In this document: positions 8,498 to 17,437 of the stretch, piece by piece
How the letters are laid out: each line of letters begins with the position of its first letter
Position numbering within the stretch: position 1 is the stretch's first letter
From: Candidatus Fokinia solitaria
Lineage (GTDB): Bacteria > Pseudomonadota > Alphaproteobacteria > Rickettsiales > Midichloriaceae
Length of the DNA stretch: 54,658 nucleotides
NCBI GenBank assembly: GCA_943325105.2
Contig: CALPOD020000007.1
Coordinates: forward strand, 1-54,658
Reading direction: 5' to 3'
Notes under the pieces: generated by a model
The model's database searches: none
Seen by the model: the letters and a program-made list of their open reading frames with translations, nothing else
Told to the model about the DNA's origin: nothing
Made by a program: the position numbers and the translations under genes

Positions 8498-9669
8498 ATT
8501 CTCTCAATACACATAGCAACTCCCATGCCACCACCAACACATGCTGTTGCTAACCCTCTCTTTAGTTTTCTACGTTGCAATTCATGGACTAAAGTTACTA
8601 GTATTCTTGCACCTGAAGCACCTATCGGATGACCTAATGCTATTGCCCCACCACTAACATTAACTATTTCAGGATCCCAATGCATTAAACGATTAACTGC
8701 TATAGCTTGTGCTGCAAATGCTTCATTGACTTCAATCAAATCAAGATCATTAGACTTCCAACCAACTATATCAAGAGCCATTTCTGATGCTGCTACTGGA
8801 CCTATACCCATCAACATAGGATCAACACCAACTTCTGCAAAAGATACTATTCTTGCTAGTGGTTTGATATCAAAAGACTTCGCATGTTTTTCTGTCATTA
8901 ATAAAACCATTGCAGAGCCATCATTAATACTTGAAGCATTACCAGCTGTAACAGTTCCAGAACCATCTTTTAGAAAGGCTGTTTTTAAGCGTGATAATTT
9001 TTCTATTGATGTATCATTTCTAATACCTTCATCTTTATCAAAAATTCTATTATCATGTAATGTAATGGGAACTATCTCATCATCAAATAAACCATTTTTT
9101 TGTGCATTAGCTGCCTTCATATGAGAGTTATAAGCATATGCATCTTGGGCTTCCCTTTTAATGCCATATTTTTGAGCAAGATTTTCAGCTGTCATACCCA
9201 TATGCACTTTATTAAATGCATCAGTCAACCCATCATTTATTATTGAATCATTAAGAGCTAGATTACCAAATGTACCACCTCTTACAAATACATTATGAGG
9301 TGCTTGACTCATTATTTCATATCCACCAGCAAGCACAAATGGATTGTTAATACCTATACTTAACTGATGTATTATTGATTGATAGCCTAACATTATAGCT
9401 TTCATTCCAGATCCACAAACTTGATTGACCGTATATGCAGTAACATTGTGTGATATCCCTGAAGCAATAGCCGCTTGTCTTGCAGTATTTTGACCAAAAC
9501 CACCAGTTAAAACGTGCCCCATGATAACCTGAGTTATATTAGGAGAATATATATGATCAATTAAGCCATCAAATAAAGTTTTATTTAGATGTTCTAGTTT
9601 GACTTTAGATAAGGATCCATTAAAGTTTCCTATCGCACTTCTTTTTGCTGCAGCAATTATAATACTCAT
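8494..9669 (-). CDS. Acetyl-CoA acetyltransferase (thiolase)
   Basis: Thiolase II family, condensing two acetyl-CoA to acetoacetyl-CoA or the reverse. I place the start at the ATG at 9669, giving 391 residues, because MSIIIAAAKRSAIGNFNG is the family's N terminus; the longer frame from 9705 adds only a 12-residue AT-rich leader. The acyl-binding cysteine is in VNQVCGSGMK (Cys85), followed by NEAFAAQ, GGAIALGHPIGASGAR (catalytic His) and the C-terminal CVGGGMGVA (second catalytic Cys). No other butanoyl-CoA or polyhydroxybutyrate genes adjoin, so the pathway (PhaA, AtoB, or isoprenoid-like) cannot be told from context. Confidence 0.92.
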   Translation of the reverse strand: MSIIIAAAKRSAIGNFNGSLSKVKLEHLNKTLFDGLIDHIYSPNITQVIMGHVLTGGFGQNTARQAAIASGISHNVTAYTVNQVCGSGMKAIMLGYQSIIHQLSIGINNPFVLAGGYEIMSQAPHNVFVRGGTFGNLALNDSIINDGLTDAFNKVHMGMTAENLAQKYGIKREAQDAYAYNSHMKAANAQKNGLFDDEIVPITLHDNRIFDKDEGIRNDTSIEKLSRLKTAFLKDGSGTVTAGNASSINDGSAMVLLMTEKHAKSFDIKPLARIVSFAEVGVDPMLMGIGPVAASEMALDIVGWKSNDLDLIEVNEAFAAQAIAVNRLMHWDPEIVNVSGGAIALGHPIGASGARILVTLVHELQRRKLKRGLATACVGGGMGVAMCIERI

Positions 9670-10056
9670 GTTATATATATTTAGTATCTTTAAAAACTCG
9701 TACAATCATTATATATATAAATAGATATTTATGCAGCAATCAATTCATATTATCTAGTATTTAACATTAACAATTATGTTGAATATGTAGTTTGTAAACC
9801 ACATATATATAATAATTTTATACTGTGTATGTATTTTAATAAAAAGCTTTAGAAAGTACCTTAAAAAGTATAAAATAATACAATATTCAATATTGTTTTG
9901 ATTAAAATCAGATTTAATAGGAGATTTATTTATTGCATTTTCATTTGTTATAGTTTACTTTTGATTTTACCAGTTTTATTGATAAAAACTGTTCAACTTG
10001 AGACTAATAATCTTGAGTTTAGAATTAACCAAATAACAAATAGGAAATATTATAAT
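9670..10056. other. Long intergenic region upstream of flagellin
   Basis: About 390 very A+T-rich bases between the divergent thiolase and flagellin genes. It contains a 17-base interrupted palindrome ACAATATTCAATATTGT (9880-9896) and a purine-rich AGGAAA (10043-10048) just before the flagellin ATG. An open frame starting at a TTG (9898) runs into flagellin and would encode a hydrophobic leader; I regard that as chance. I see no convincing sigma-28 (TAAA-N15-GCCGATAA) promoter. Confidence 0.5.
9880..9896. promoter_or_regulatory. Palindrome, candidate operator upstream of flagellin
   Basis: ACAATATT-C-AATATTGT is a perfect 8-base inverted repeat around one central base, about 160 bases before the flagellin start. 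Its symmetry suits a dimeric DNA-binding protein. In sequence this A+T-rich it could be fortuitous. Confidence 0.35.
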
Positions 10057-11502
10057 ATGTCAGTTAATATCAACATGTCCTTAACCGGACCAATACGTCA
10101 GTCATTATCTAATAGTTTGTCAGAAGCATCAAGATCAGGTATAGCAATGGCAACAGGAGATGCAATATTACATGCATATCAAGATCCTACAGGTCTTGCT
10201 ATAGGTTCAAGTATGAAATCTGAATACAATGTATTGTCAATCATCACTACAGGTATGGAACAAAGTCAATCTATGCTTTACATCGCAGAAGCTGGAATAA
10301 AAGATGCATACAAAGTTGTGACCGAGATGTATGAGATTTTAGCTAGAGCTAAGTTAGGTTATATGACAGATGATTTAATAGAAAATACACTGAGCAAAAC
10401 TTATCAGCAATATAAAGATGAGCTAGACAGAATTGCAAATAGTGTTGACTTCAATGGTCAGAAGCTTTTAAACGGTACTGGTGGAACAGTAGATTTAGGT
10501 GTAAAAGCAACAGCTGGACCTGCAAATTATAATTATGATAAAGTGGCTCTAGCATTAGGAGGAACATTCACTTTAGCTAATGGTAGTGGGACTGTTAATG
10601 GAGTTAATGAACCAGCACTAAAGCTCGTAGCTAATAATATGACGATCACTGGTGGAACATTAGTACGTGGTGCAACTGGTGGAACTGGTGGAACTGGTGG
10701 AGGTGGAGCAACCACTAATACTCTGAAAGATGCTCAAATAGAAATTGATGTTCAAGTCACAGGTACTGCAAGTACAGCAACTGGCACTACTACAATTAAA
10801 ATACAAGGTGTTGACATTAGCTTTACTTCTACCAGTGGTGATCTCAGTGGCGCAACAGCCCCTACAATAAAATTGCCTGCAACTCCTGTCGTACAAACGT
10901 CTCCTGTGAAAGGAACTGGCTCAACGCCAATCAATTCTCTGACTGGAGTTAAACTAGGAACAGGAGCAGATGCAGTAAAAGCAACAACTGTCACAGCTTC
11001 TAATGTTGTAACAACATATCCAACATCAGGTGGTAGACAGTCATCAAGTTCATTTAAATTTGTAACTGGTACAAATTTCAATCAAGACGTTATTCAAACA
11101 TCATTCCCTAATATTAAATTAGGTACAAGCAAAGGTGTTATAGGAATGGTTGAATCTTTGAATATACAAGATTTAAACTCTAATATTGTTCAGAAAAACT
11201 TAACAAATCTAAAAAATTCTGCGGATGCTGATACTGATGCGCCTGTAGTTAGAGCATTGATGGAAAAATTCATAACATGTCTTGATGATGTTGGTGCTTC
11301 ACAAGCTAGATTTATTAATATAATCAATCAGTTACAAACTTCTTGTGAGGAATTAGATAGTGCACAAGGTGTAATTCTAAACTCAGATCTTGCTAAAGAA
11401 GCTGAGAACTTTGCTAGAGCTTCAACAGAAGTTACAATAGCAATTTCTACTTTACAAAGACAGATTAGTTTATTAGAAGATCTAACTCGAATTGTATCTT
11501 AA
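10057..11502 (+). CDS. fliC: Flagellin (divergent, Gly/Thr-rich central domain)
   Basis: The start is set at the ATG at 10057, preceded by AGGAAA, giving 481 residues beginning MSVNINMSLTGP; flagellins have no leader peptide. The N-terminal D0/D1 region shows the flagellin pattern: ILHAYQDPTGLAIGSSMKSE, matching the DDPAGLAI motif, then AEAGIKDAYKVVTEM and DRIANSVDFNGQKLLNG. The C-terminal D1/D0 helix set is present (DDVGASQARFINIINQLQ, then AKEAENFARASTEVTIA). The middle third is a variable domain rich in Thr, Gly and Ala, with a GGTGGTGGGG stretch near residue 215. It forms the filament, exported through the flagellar type III apparatus. fliE also lies in this window, so a motility apparatus is likely encoded, but no other flagellar gene is adjacent. 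Divergence at the C-terminal end (LEDLTRIVS) is notable. Confidence 0.87.
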   Translation: MSVNINMSLTGPIRQSLSNSLSEASRSGIAMATGDAILHAYQDPTGLAIGSSMKSEYNVLSIITTGMEQSQSMLYIAEAGIKDAYKVVTEMYEILARAKLGYMTDDLIENTLSKTYQQYKDELDRIANSVDFNGQKLLNGTGGTVDLGVKATAGPANYNYDKVALALGGTFTLANGSGTVNGVNEPALKLVANNMTITGGTLVRGATGGTGGTGGGGATTNTLKDAQIEIDVQVTGTASTATGTTTIKIQGVDISFTSTSGDLSGATAPTIKLPATPVVQTSPVKGTGSTPINSLTGVKLGTGADAVKATTVTASNVVTTYPTSGGRQSSSSFKFVTGTNFNQDVIQTSFPNIKLGTSKGVIGMVESLNIQDLNSNIVQKNLTNLKNSADADTDAPVVRALMEKFITCLDDVGASQARFINIINQLQTSCEELDSAQGVILNSDLAKEAENFARASTEVTIAISTLQRQISLLEDLTRIVS

Positions 11503-11517
11503 ATTTCTACAAAAAAT

Positions 11518-11543
11518 TAAGGCATAAAATTGCCTTAGTTTTT
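11518..11543. terminator. Rho-independent terminator between flagellin and pheS
   Basis: A perfect 7-bp stem, TAAGGCA (11518-11524) and TGCCTTA (11531-11537), with a 6-base loop, is followed by GTTTTTT on the plus strand. The other side carries a run of A, so it may also work, less strongly, for the convergent pheS transcript. It is the clearest intrinsic terminator in the window and fits strong expression of flagellin. Confidence 0.85.
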
Positions 11544-12529
11544 TATCCATAATTTTTTATCCATCTGATATCATTTTCCAAAAACTCTCTTATGTCAGAA
11601 GCATTGAGCTTTATCATTGCTAATCTTTCTATTCCTAATCCAAAAGCAAAACCTTGATATCCAGAATCAATCCCAACATTTTTTAAAACTTTCTGATGAA
11701 CCATTCCACACCCCATCAACTCAAGCCATTTGTTATTGTATTTCATATCAACCTCCATTGAAGGTGTTGTGAAAGGAAAATAACTTGATCTGAAGCGTAT
11801 CGGAACATCATCAATCATAAAAAACATCTTCAACATATTGTGTATTGTCTGCTTCATATCCAACAAAGTTATATCTTTATCAATGCATAAACACTCCATC
11901 TGATGAAACATTGGGAGGTGAGTCTGATCAACGTCGTCAACTCTATAAACCTTTCCTACCGATACAATATAGTGAGGAGGTTTGTTTGACATCATGTATC
12001 TCACTTGAACTGATGATGTTTGAGTTCGTAGCAGTTTACCAGAATCAACATAAAATGTGTCTTGCATTTGCCTTGCTGGATGTAGAGGTGGTACATTAAG
12101 TGCGGTAAAGTTATAAAAATCATCTTCTATTTCAGGACCAGAAACACTTTTAAATCCTAAATGAGTCATGATACTTAGTAATTCATCAATAGTTTTAGTA
12201 AGTATATGTTGATTACCTGAAGAGATCCCATTATCATATGGTAAAGTAAAATCAATAATTTCACCCTTAAGTTTTTGGTTCACTGAGTTTTCATTAAATT
12301 CATTATATTTCGCAGATATTAAGGTTTCAAATACTTTTCTGTAATGATTTATTGTTTCTCCAAAAACTTTTCTATCATCCTGGGACAATGTTGGAATTTT
12401 TTTTAAAAGTTCAGTAATTTCACTCTTCTTACCTAGAAACTGAGATCTTATCTGGTTAAGTTGTTGTTCCGATTGCACCTCTTTTAGTGAGGTTTCTAGT
12501 AACATAGTTTGTTGTTGTAATATTTTCAT
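11543..12529 (-). CDS. pheS: Phenylalanyl-tRNA synthetase alpha subunit
   Basis: The 328-residue alpha chain of the heterotetrameric class II PheRS. The N-terminal coiled-coil arm covers about residues 1-90, including GKKSEITELLKKIP. The catalytic core has HPARQMQDTFYVD, LLRTQTSSVQ (motif 2 region), FTTPSMEVD and GFAFGLGIERLAM (motif 3). Length is normal. The beta subunit gene pheT, usually immediately downstream, is not here: downstream on this strand is only the terminator and flagellin in the opposite direction. So the two subunits must be encoded at separate loci. Confidence 0.95.
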   Translation of the reverse strand: MKILQQQTMLLETSLKEVQSEQQLNQIRSQFLGKKSEITELLKKIPTLSQDDRKVFGETINHYRKVFETLISAKYNEFNENSVNQKLKGEIIDFTLPYDNGISSGNQHILTKTIDELLSIMTHLGFKSVSGPEIEDDFYNFTALNVPPLHPARQMQDTFYVDSGKLLRTQTSSVQVRYMMSNKPPHYIVSVGKVYRVDDVDQTHLPMFHQMECLCIDKDITLLDMKQTIHNMLKMFFMIDDVPIRFRSSYFPFTTPSMEVDMKYNNKWLELMGCGMVHQKVLKNVGIDSGYQGFAFGLGIERLAMIKLNASDIREFLENDIRWIKNYG

Positions 12530-12644
12530 TGTATTTATGATGATAATTTGTTATAATTACTGTTTAAAATAGATCAAATTAATTATATAAGATTTGATTT
12601 ATACATTAAACCTAAAATTTTTTATTTTTGAAGAAGTTATTAAT

Positions 12645-13130
12645 ATGTCACATATTATTGATTATGAATACCTTGTAGATAGCGCCATGAGAGTTTTAAT
12701 ACGAGATGTTTTAACTTCTGTGGAAAAAAATGGTGGATTACCTGCTGCTCATTACTTTCATATAAGCTTTGTCACAAGATATGATGGCGTACAAATACCT
12801 TCACACTTATTTGAAAAGTACCCTCAAGAAATCACAATTGCACTACAAAATCAATTCAGAAATTTAAATGTATATGATGATGTATTTGCTGTAGATCTAG
12901 CATTTAATGGACAAGAAGAAAGATTAATCGTTCCATTTTGTGCAATTACATCATTTGCAGATCCATCAGAAGATTTTATTTTAAAAATGTCAGCAGACAA
13001 TACTGGAATGATAGGGAAAAGCAAATTCAATGAAATGATAGGTAGTAGCACAATTAAAGCAACGCCAGATGTAAAAACTGAAGATAATGTGATAAATTTC
13101 TCTGATATAAAGCACCTTCTAAAGCAATAA
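12645..13130 (+). CDS. sspB: SspB-like ClpXP specificity adaptor
   Basis: I choose the ATG at 12645 (MSHIIDYEYLVDSAMR, 161 residues), preceded by GAAGAAG, over an in-frame GTG/ATG-like start 51 bases upstream. The protein matches the alphaproteobacterial SspB family: a compact domain with HYFHISFVTRYDGVQIPSHL, then YPQEITIALQNQFRNL and RLIVPFCAITSFADPSEDF, followed by a flexible tail of about 45 residues and a short conserved end (INFSDIKHLLKQ) that in SspB docks on the ClpX N-domain. It delivers ssrA-tagged and other substrates to ClpXP; clpP and clpX lie at 43.3-45.3 kb. folC follows after 7 bases, suggesting co-transcription. Confidence 0.88.
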   Translation: MSHIIDYEYLVDSAMRVLIRDVLTSVEKNGGLPAAHYFHISFVTRYDGVQIPSHLFEKYPQEITIALQNQFRNLNVYDDVFAVDLAFNGQEERLIVPFCAITSFADPSEDFILKMSADNTGMIGKSKFNEMIGSSTIKATPDVKTEDNVINFSDIKHLLKQ

Positions 13131-13137
13131 ATTCTTA

Positions 13138-14469
13138 ATGCAACACCGTCCTAAGCATTTTAAAATGCCTCATTGGCCTATTCCGAGAGGTAATAGAGAT
13201 ATAAACCTTGGATTGGACAGGATGCGTTTACTAATGGCAAAACTCGGCAATCCTCACAAAAAACTACCTCCAATAATACACGTAGGTGGAACAAATGGTA
13301 AGGGATCAACTCTAGCTTATTTACAATCAATGTTTGAGTCAGCTGGATATAGTGTACATAAATATATATCTCCACATCTAATAAACTTTAATGAAAGGAT
13401 AACTCTAGCAGGTAATCTAATATCAACTGAATTAGTAGATCAATTTGCTGAGGAGTGCAGATATGTAAGTGAAAAAGAAGATATCCCAATAACATTCTTT
13501 GAAGGAATAACAGCCATAGCATTCCTTGCATTCTCAAGGTTTCCAGCAGATGTATTGCTATTAGAAGTTGGAATGGGAGGTAGATTAGATGCTACAAACG
13601 TAGTAGAAGAAGTCATTGCATCAATCATCACAAGCATATCATTTGACCATATAGAACATCTTGGGAACTCCATCACATCAATCGCAAAAGAAAAGGCAGG
13701 TATCATAAAGCCAAAAAGCTTTTGTGTATTTAGTTGGCAGGTCTCTGAAGCTATGGATATATTGATAGAAAAAGCAAAAGAAGTAGATTGTAAAAGATAT
13801 GCGTGCGGATATGACTGGATCTTTAATAGAAATTCAGATGAATCATTCGACATTGCATTTGATGATCGTCAATTAACTTTCCCAAAGCCATCATTAGTTG
13901 GGATACATCAATATATAAATGCATCAACTGCAGCAATGGCAGGTATTAAGCTGATGGATCATTTTCCGAAACTATCTCTAGAACATATATCTAGTGGCAT
14001 TAGTAGAGCATCATGGCCAGGAAGAATGCAGCAGATAAAAATTGGAGTTTTGTCAAAAGTTTTACCTTCTAATATAGAATTATGGCTTGATGGGGCTCAC
14101 AATGAAGCTGGAGCTCAGATGATCACTGCAACTCTCCAAAACATGGAGCCAGAAGGTGTTTTGTATGCAGTTCATGGCAGGACCATACACAGAGATATGA
14201 ATGTTTTTCTGAAGTATTTTCAGAATATTGTAGAGTTGATTTCATGTATAGAAATTATGGGTGAGCCTGACTCAGAAGATCCACATAGAATAAAAAATGC
14301 ATGTGAAGAACTCGGAATCCAAGCAATTATTTCAGATTCAATAAAAGATTCTGTCAAAGATATAGTTAGATATCATTCAGAAAAATACGGGGAAAATGTC
14401 CTTGGGAGAATCATCATCTGCGGATCTCTTTTCCTTGCAGGAGATGTAATGCTTGCAAATAAAATGTAA
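13138..14469 (+). CDS. folC: Bifunctional dihydrofolate synthase/folylpolyglutamate synthase
   Basis: A 443-residue Mur-ligase-fold enzyme that adds glutamate to dihydropteroate and to folates. The nucleotide loop is HVGGTNGKGSTLAY (Lys55), followed by YISPHLINFNERI, LLEVGMGGRLDATNVV, TSISFDHIEHLG and EKAGIIKP, all diagnostic of FolC. The C-terminal domain has WLDGAHNEAGA. Length is normal. It is 7 bases downstream of sspB and 15 bases upstream of a secreted-protein gene, so the three likely form one transcription unit. Confidence 0.94.
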   Translation: MQHRPKHFKMPHWPIPRGNRDINLGLDRMRLLMAKLGNPHKKLPPIIHVGGTNGKGSTLAYLQSMFESAGYSVHKYISPHLINFNERITLAGNLISTELVDQFAEECRYVSEKEDIPITFFEGITAIAFLAFSRFPADVLLLEVGMGGRLDATNVVEEVIASIITSISFDHIEHLGNSITSIAKEKAGIIKPKSFCVFSWQVSEAMDILIEKAKEVDCKRYACGYDWIFNRNSDESFDIAFDDRQLTFPKPSLVGIHQYINASTAAMAGIKLMDHFPKLSLEHISSGISRASWPGRMQQIKIGVLSKVLPSNIELWLDGAHNEAGAQMITATLQNMEPEGVLYAVHGRTIHRDMNVFLKYFQNIVELISCIEIMGEPDSEDPHRIKNACEELGIQAIISDSIKDSVKDIVRYHSEKYGENVLGRIIICGSLFLAGDVMLANKM

Positions 14470-14484
14470 ATTTAAATTAAAAAA

Positions 14485-14967
14485 ATGAAAAGAAATCAAA
14501 TTATATTTTGCTCAATATTAGCTATAACTCTCAGTTTTGCAAATAGAATCTCTTATGGAGATAACATTTCTGGTAGTGCAGACCTTTCTAATCATAGCTT
14601 TGAAAGCCTTACTGTAAGCGGCTCTGCTGATCTCAAGGACTTAAAAGTTGATAAAGATTTAATTGTTAGTGGATCATTTGAAGGGAAAAACATAACAGTC
14701 ACAGGTAAAACAAAAATATCTGGAGGAATGATAGTGTCAAAAGGAGATTTTAATGACATTGAAATTAGTTCTTCAAGAATAAAACTATTTGACTCAAAAG
14801 CACACAACATGCTCATACTAGAATCAGACAGTAAGCAAAAATTAGAATTAAAAAACTCAACCATCTCAGGTGATATAACTTTTGAATCAGGAAAAGGTGA
14901 GATTTATTTGGACAGTGATTCAAAAATCCTTGGTAAAGTTGATGGAGCTAAGGTGATCAAAAAATAA
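14485..14967 (+). CDS. Secreted repeat protein, bactofilin-like/beta-solenoid
   Basis: 160 residues with an N-terminal signal peptide: charged MKRNQ, hydrophobic IIFCSILAITLSFA, cleavage probably near residue 25 (ISYGD). The mature part is an imperfect repeat of short beta strands with period about 16-18: SGSADLSNHSFESLTV, SGSADLKDLKVDKDLIV, SGSFEGKNITV and so on, ending in IYLDSDSKILGKVDGA. This resembles the right-handed beta-helix of bactofilins and related polymer-forming proteins, but bactofilins are normally cytoplasmic whereas this one appears exported. Function unknown; a periplasmic scaffold or surface fibre is possible. I am confident it is a gene, and only moderately so of the fold. 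Confidence 0.75.
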   Translation: MKRNQIIFCSILAITLSFANRISYGDNISGSADLSNHSFESLTVSGSADLKDLKVDKDLIVSGSFEGKNITVTGKTKISGGMIVSKGDFNDIEISSSRIKLFDSKAHNMLILESDSKQKLELKNSTISGDITFESGKGEIYLDSDSKILGKVDGAKVIKK

Positions 14968-15026
14968 ACCTACTTCTACCCATCAAATTTAAATTATGCT
15001 ATCATTTGGCATAAAAAATCTAAAAA

Positions 15027-16844
15027 ATGCTAAAAACACATTATCGGACTCACACCTGTGGAGAATTAAATGAAAGAAATATCGATGCGAAAGTAACTAT
15101 TTCTGGATGGATTCATAGAAAAAGAGATCATGGAGGAGTATTGTTTATAGACCTTCGAGACCATTATGGAATAACTCAACTAGTCACATCAGCACAAGAA
15201 GAAAAGTTAAATAAACTATCACCAGAAGACTATGAGACACTAAATACCATGAGTTATGAAAGCGTTGTAACTATACATGGAACAGTTGTTGCAAGGTCTC
15301 CTGAGACAATCAATAAGCAGATCCATACAGGTGGGATAGAAATAATAGTTGAAGGCTATACAATTCAATCATCTGCAGATCTACTGCCAATAAACGTCAA
15401 TAGTGATCAGCAGTTTCCTGAAGATCTAAGGTTAGAATATAGATTCCTTGACCTCAGAAGAAAAAAGATCCATGACAATATAATGCTTCGCAGCAACGTC
15501 ATCAGATACATTAGAAACAAGATGCATGACTTAGGATTCACAGAATTCCAAACCCCTATATTAACTGCAAGCTCACCAGAGGGAGCAAGAGATTTTCTTG
15601 TACCGAGCAGATTACATCCAGGGAAATTCTATGCATTACCGCAAGCTCCACAGCAGTTTAAACAGCTTCTAATGATTTCTGGATTTGATAGATACTTCCA
15701 GATAGCACCTTGCTTTAGGGATGAAGATGCTAGAGCTGACAGAGCACCAGGTGAGTTTTATCAGCTAGATATTGAGATGTCATTTGTAAATCAAGAGGAT
15801 GTTTTCAGCAAAATCGAACCTTTAATGCATGGTTTATTTACTGAATTTGCAGCTGAGGGATATAGTGTAACACCAGCACCTTTCATCAGAATACCTTATG
15901 TAGAATCAATGTTGAAGTATGGATCTGATAAGCCTGATCTAAGGAATCCGATTGAAATATCTGATGTCACAAGTGTTTTCTTTAAATCTGATTTCAGTAT
16001 CTTTAGCAAAGCAATCGATGATGGTTGTGTAATTCGTGCAATTCCTGCACCAGGTGCTTCATCAAAATCTAGAAGCTTTTTTGACCAAATGATAGCTTTT
16101 GCTCAGACTGAGTTAGGTGCCAAAGGATTAGCTTACATAATATTTGATGGTGATGCCAAAGGACCAATAGCAAAATTTTTAGATCATGAAAGAATTAAGA
16201 ATTTGATGCATACAGCGAATTTGAAAGATGGTGATGCTGTATTTTTTGCATGTGGAAAGGAATCTGAAGCTTCTAAGATTGCTGGTCGTGTCAGAACAAA
16301 ACTAGGAGAAGATCTTGGATTGATAGAGCAAAACATTTACAAGTTCTGCTGGATTACAAACTTCCCATTCTATGAGTGGAATGAAGATGAGAAAAAAATC
16401 GACTTCTCACATAATCCTTTCTCAATGCCGCAGGGAGGTCTTGAAGCTCTCTTGTCTGCACATACAGTAGAGAAACAATTGCAGCTCATAGCTTATCAAT
16501 ATGACATAGTTTGTAATGGAATAGAGCTTTCAAGTGGAGCAATCAGGAATCATAAGCCAGAGATAATGTATAAAGCATTTGAAATAGCTGGATATTCAAA
16601 AGATTTTGTTGATGAGAAATTCGCTGGAATGATCAATGCATTCAAGTATGGAGCTCCACCACATGGAGGTATTGCACCTGGGATTGATAGAACTGTGATG
16701 CTTTTAGCGAATGAACCAAACATCAGAGAAGTAATAGCGTTCCCATTGAACCAAAAAGCTCAGGATCTTATGATGAATGCACCGTCAAGTGTTTCTGATA
16801 AGCAGTTAAGGGAGTTACACATAATGCATAGAGTGAAGAAGTGA
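15027..16844 (+). CDS. aspS: Aspartyl-tRNA synthetase, probably non-discriminating
   Basis: Bacterial-type class IIb AspRS of 605 residues. The N-terminal OB domain binds the anticodon ([23 protein letters not shown]). The core has [51 protein letters not shown] (motif 2), the bacterial GAD insertion and [15 protein letters not shown] (motif 3). His35 in RDHGG matches the residue associated with non-discriminating AspRS, which also charges tRNA-Asn for GatCAB amidation; discriminating enzymes such as E. coli have Leu there. This is an inference, as the amidotransferase genes are not in the window. The stop overlaps the next gene's GTG. Confidence 0.95.
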   Translation: MLKTHYRTHTCGELNERNIDAKVTISGWIHRKRDHGGVLFIDLRDHYGITQLVTSAQEEKLNKLSPEDYETLNTMSYESVVTIHGTVVARSPETINKQIHTGGIEIIVEGYTIQSSADLLPINVNSDQQFPEDLRLEYRFLDLRRKKIHDNIMLRSNVIRYIRNKMHDLGFTEFQTPILTASSPEGARDFLVPSRLHPGKFYALPQAPQQFKQLLMISGFDRYFQIAPCFRDEDARADRAPGEFYQLDIEMSFVNQEDVFSKIEPLMHGLFTEFAAEGYSVTPAPFIRIPYVESMLKYGSDKPDLRNPIEISDVTSVFFKSDFSIFSKAIDDGCVIRAIPAPGASSKSRSFFDQMIAFAQTELGAKGLAYIIFDGDAKGPIAKFLDHERIKNLMHTANLKDGDAVFFACGKESEASKIAGRVRTKLGEDLGLIEQNIYKFCWITNFPFYEWNEDEKKIDFSHNPFSMPQGGLEALLSAHTVEKQLQLIAYQYDIVCNGIELSSGAIRNHKPEIMYKAFEIAGYSKDFVDEKFAGMINAFKYGAPPHGGIAPGIDRTVMLLANEPNIREVIAFPLNQKAQDLMMNAPSSVSDKQLRELHIMHRVKK

Positions 16845-17266
16845 AAATTAAAAGCTTGGAAAGCTATGATGAAATTGCTCAATCATTTAATTTGTTTGTA
16901 GAGTTACGTCCACATTTAAAAAGTAAAGAAAGCTTTGTAAATCAAATTATAGAACAGCAGAAGGAAGGATATCAAATTGTTGCAGTTGAAGAAGACAGTG
17001 AGTTTGTAGCCTGCATAGGGTTCCGTTTTCTTATAACTCTTGCTTGTGGTAAAGTTCTTTATATCGATGATTTTATCACAAAAGAAAAAGCTCGAGGCAA
17101 AGGATATGGTAAATTTCTTTTAGAGCATGTTATCAAAATCGCAAAAGAACACTTATGTAAGGCAGTTCATTTAGATACAGGATACAATAGGCATGCTGCA
17201 CATAAAGTCTATCTCAAACAAGGTTTTGAATTTTATTGCCATCACTTAGCTTTAAAACTTAAATAA
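16841..17266 (+). CDS. GNAT-family N-acetyltransferase
   Basis: 141 residues, starting at a GTG that overlaps the aspS stop (GTGA), so translation is probably coupled. The acetyl-CoA binding loop is seen in [17 protein letters not shown] (R/Q-x-x-G-x-G/A), followed by the C-terminal [22 protein letters not shown], which fits motif B, where the N/H-AH-xFY region helps bind the acceptor. The substrate cannot be deduced. Two tRNA genes lie 86 bases downstream. Confidence 0.85.
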   Translation: MKIKSLESYDEIAQSFNLFVELRPHLKSKESFVNQIIEQQKEGYQIVAVEEDSEFVACIGFRFLITLACGKVLYIDDFITKEKARGKGYGKFLLEHVIKIAKEHLCKAVHLDTGYNRHAAHKVYLKQGFEFYCHHLALKLK

Positions 17267-17286
17267 GTCATGGAGCGAAGAAGTGA

Positions 17287-17313
17287 TTGTTGCAACCAAG
17301 ATTGAGTTATGAT
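17287..17313 (+). promoter_or_regulatory. Possible promoter of the tRNA-His/tRNA-Leu unit
   Basis: TTGTTG (17287-17292) and TATGAT (17308-17313) resemble -35 and -10 boxes, although the 15-base spacer is short. A perfect 14-base palindrome, GAGTTTTAAAACTC (17326-17339), lies between this and the tRNA and may be an operator or a processing element. Confidence 0.3.
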
Positions 17314-17352
17314 ACATTCGGAGTCGAGTTTTAAAACTCAATAAAAGTTTAT

Positions 17353-17430
17353 GGCGGGCATAGCTCAGTTGGTTAGAGCGCAAGTTTGTGGCACTTGAGG
17401 TCGCGGATTCGATCTCCGTTGCTCGCCCCA
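17353..17430 (+). tRNA. tRNA-His (GTG) with encoded G-1 and C73
   Basis: The cloverleaf folds with acceptor GCGGGCA pairing with TGCTCGC, D arm GCTC/GAGC, anticodon stem CAAGT/ACTTG around loop TTGTGGC (anticodon GTG), and T arm GCGGA/TCCGT. A G at 17353 immediately precedes the 7-bp acceptor and faces C73; CCA is encoded. The G-1:C73 pair is the ordinary bacterial identity element. Seven bases later the tRNA-Leu begins. Confidence 0.95.
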
Positions 17431-17437
17431 CTTAAAT

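Noticed and set aside
9898-10056. In-frame N-terminal extension of flagellin encoding a hydrophobic leader
   Set aside because: Starts at TTG; flagellins are exported without a signal peptide and begin near MSVNINMS; AGGAAA precedes the ATG at 10057; the leader composition is that of A+T-rich non-coding DNA.
10669-10705. Short tandem GGTGGAACT-like units
   Set aside because: Coding microrepeat for Gly-Thr in the flagellin variable domain, not CRISPR or an insertion sequence.
10533-11081. Three overlapping minus-strand open frames opposite the flagellin middle
   Set aside because: Pro/Val- and Cys/Ser-rich translations are the antisense of the Gly/Thr repeats; no start signals or homology.
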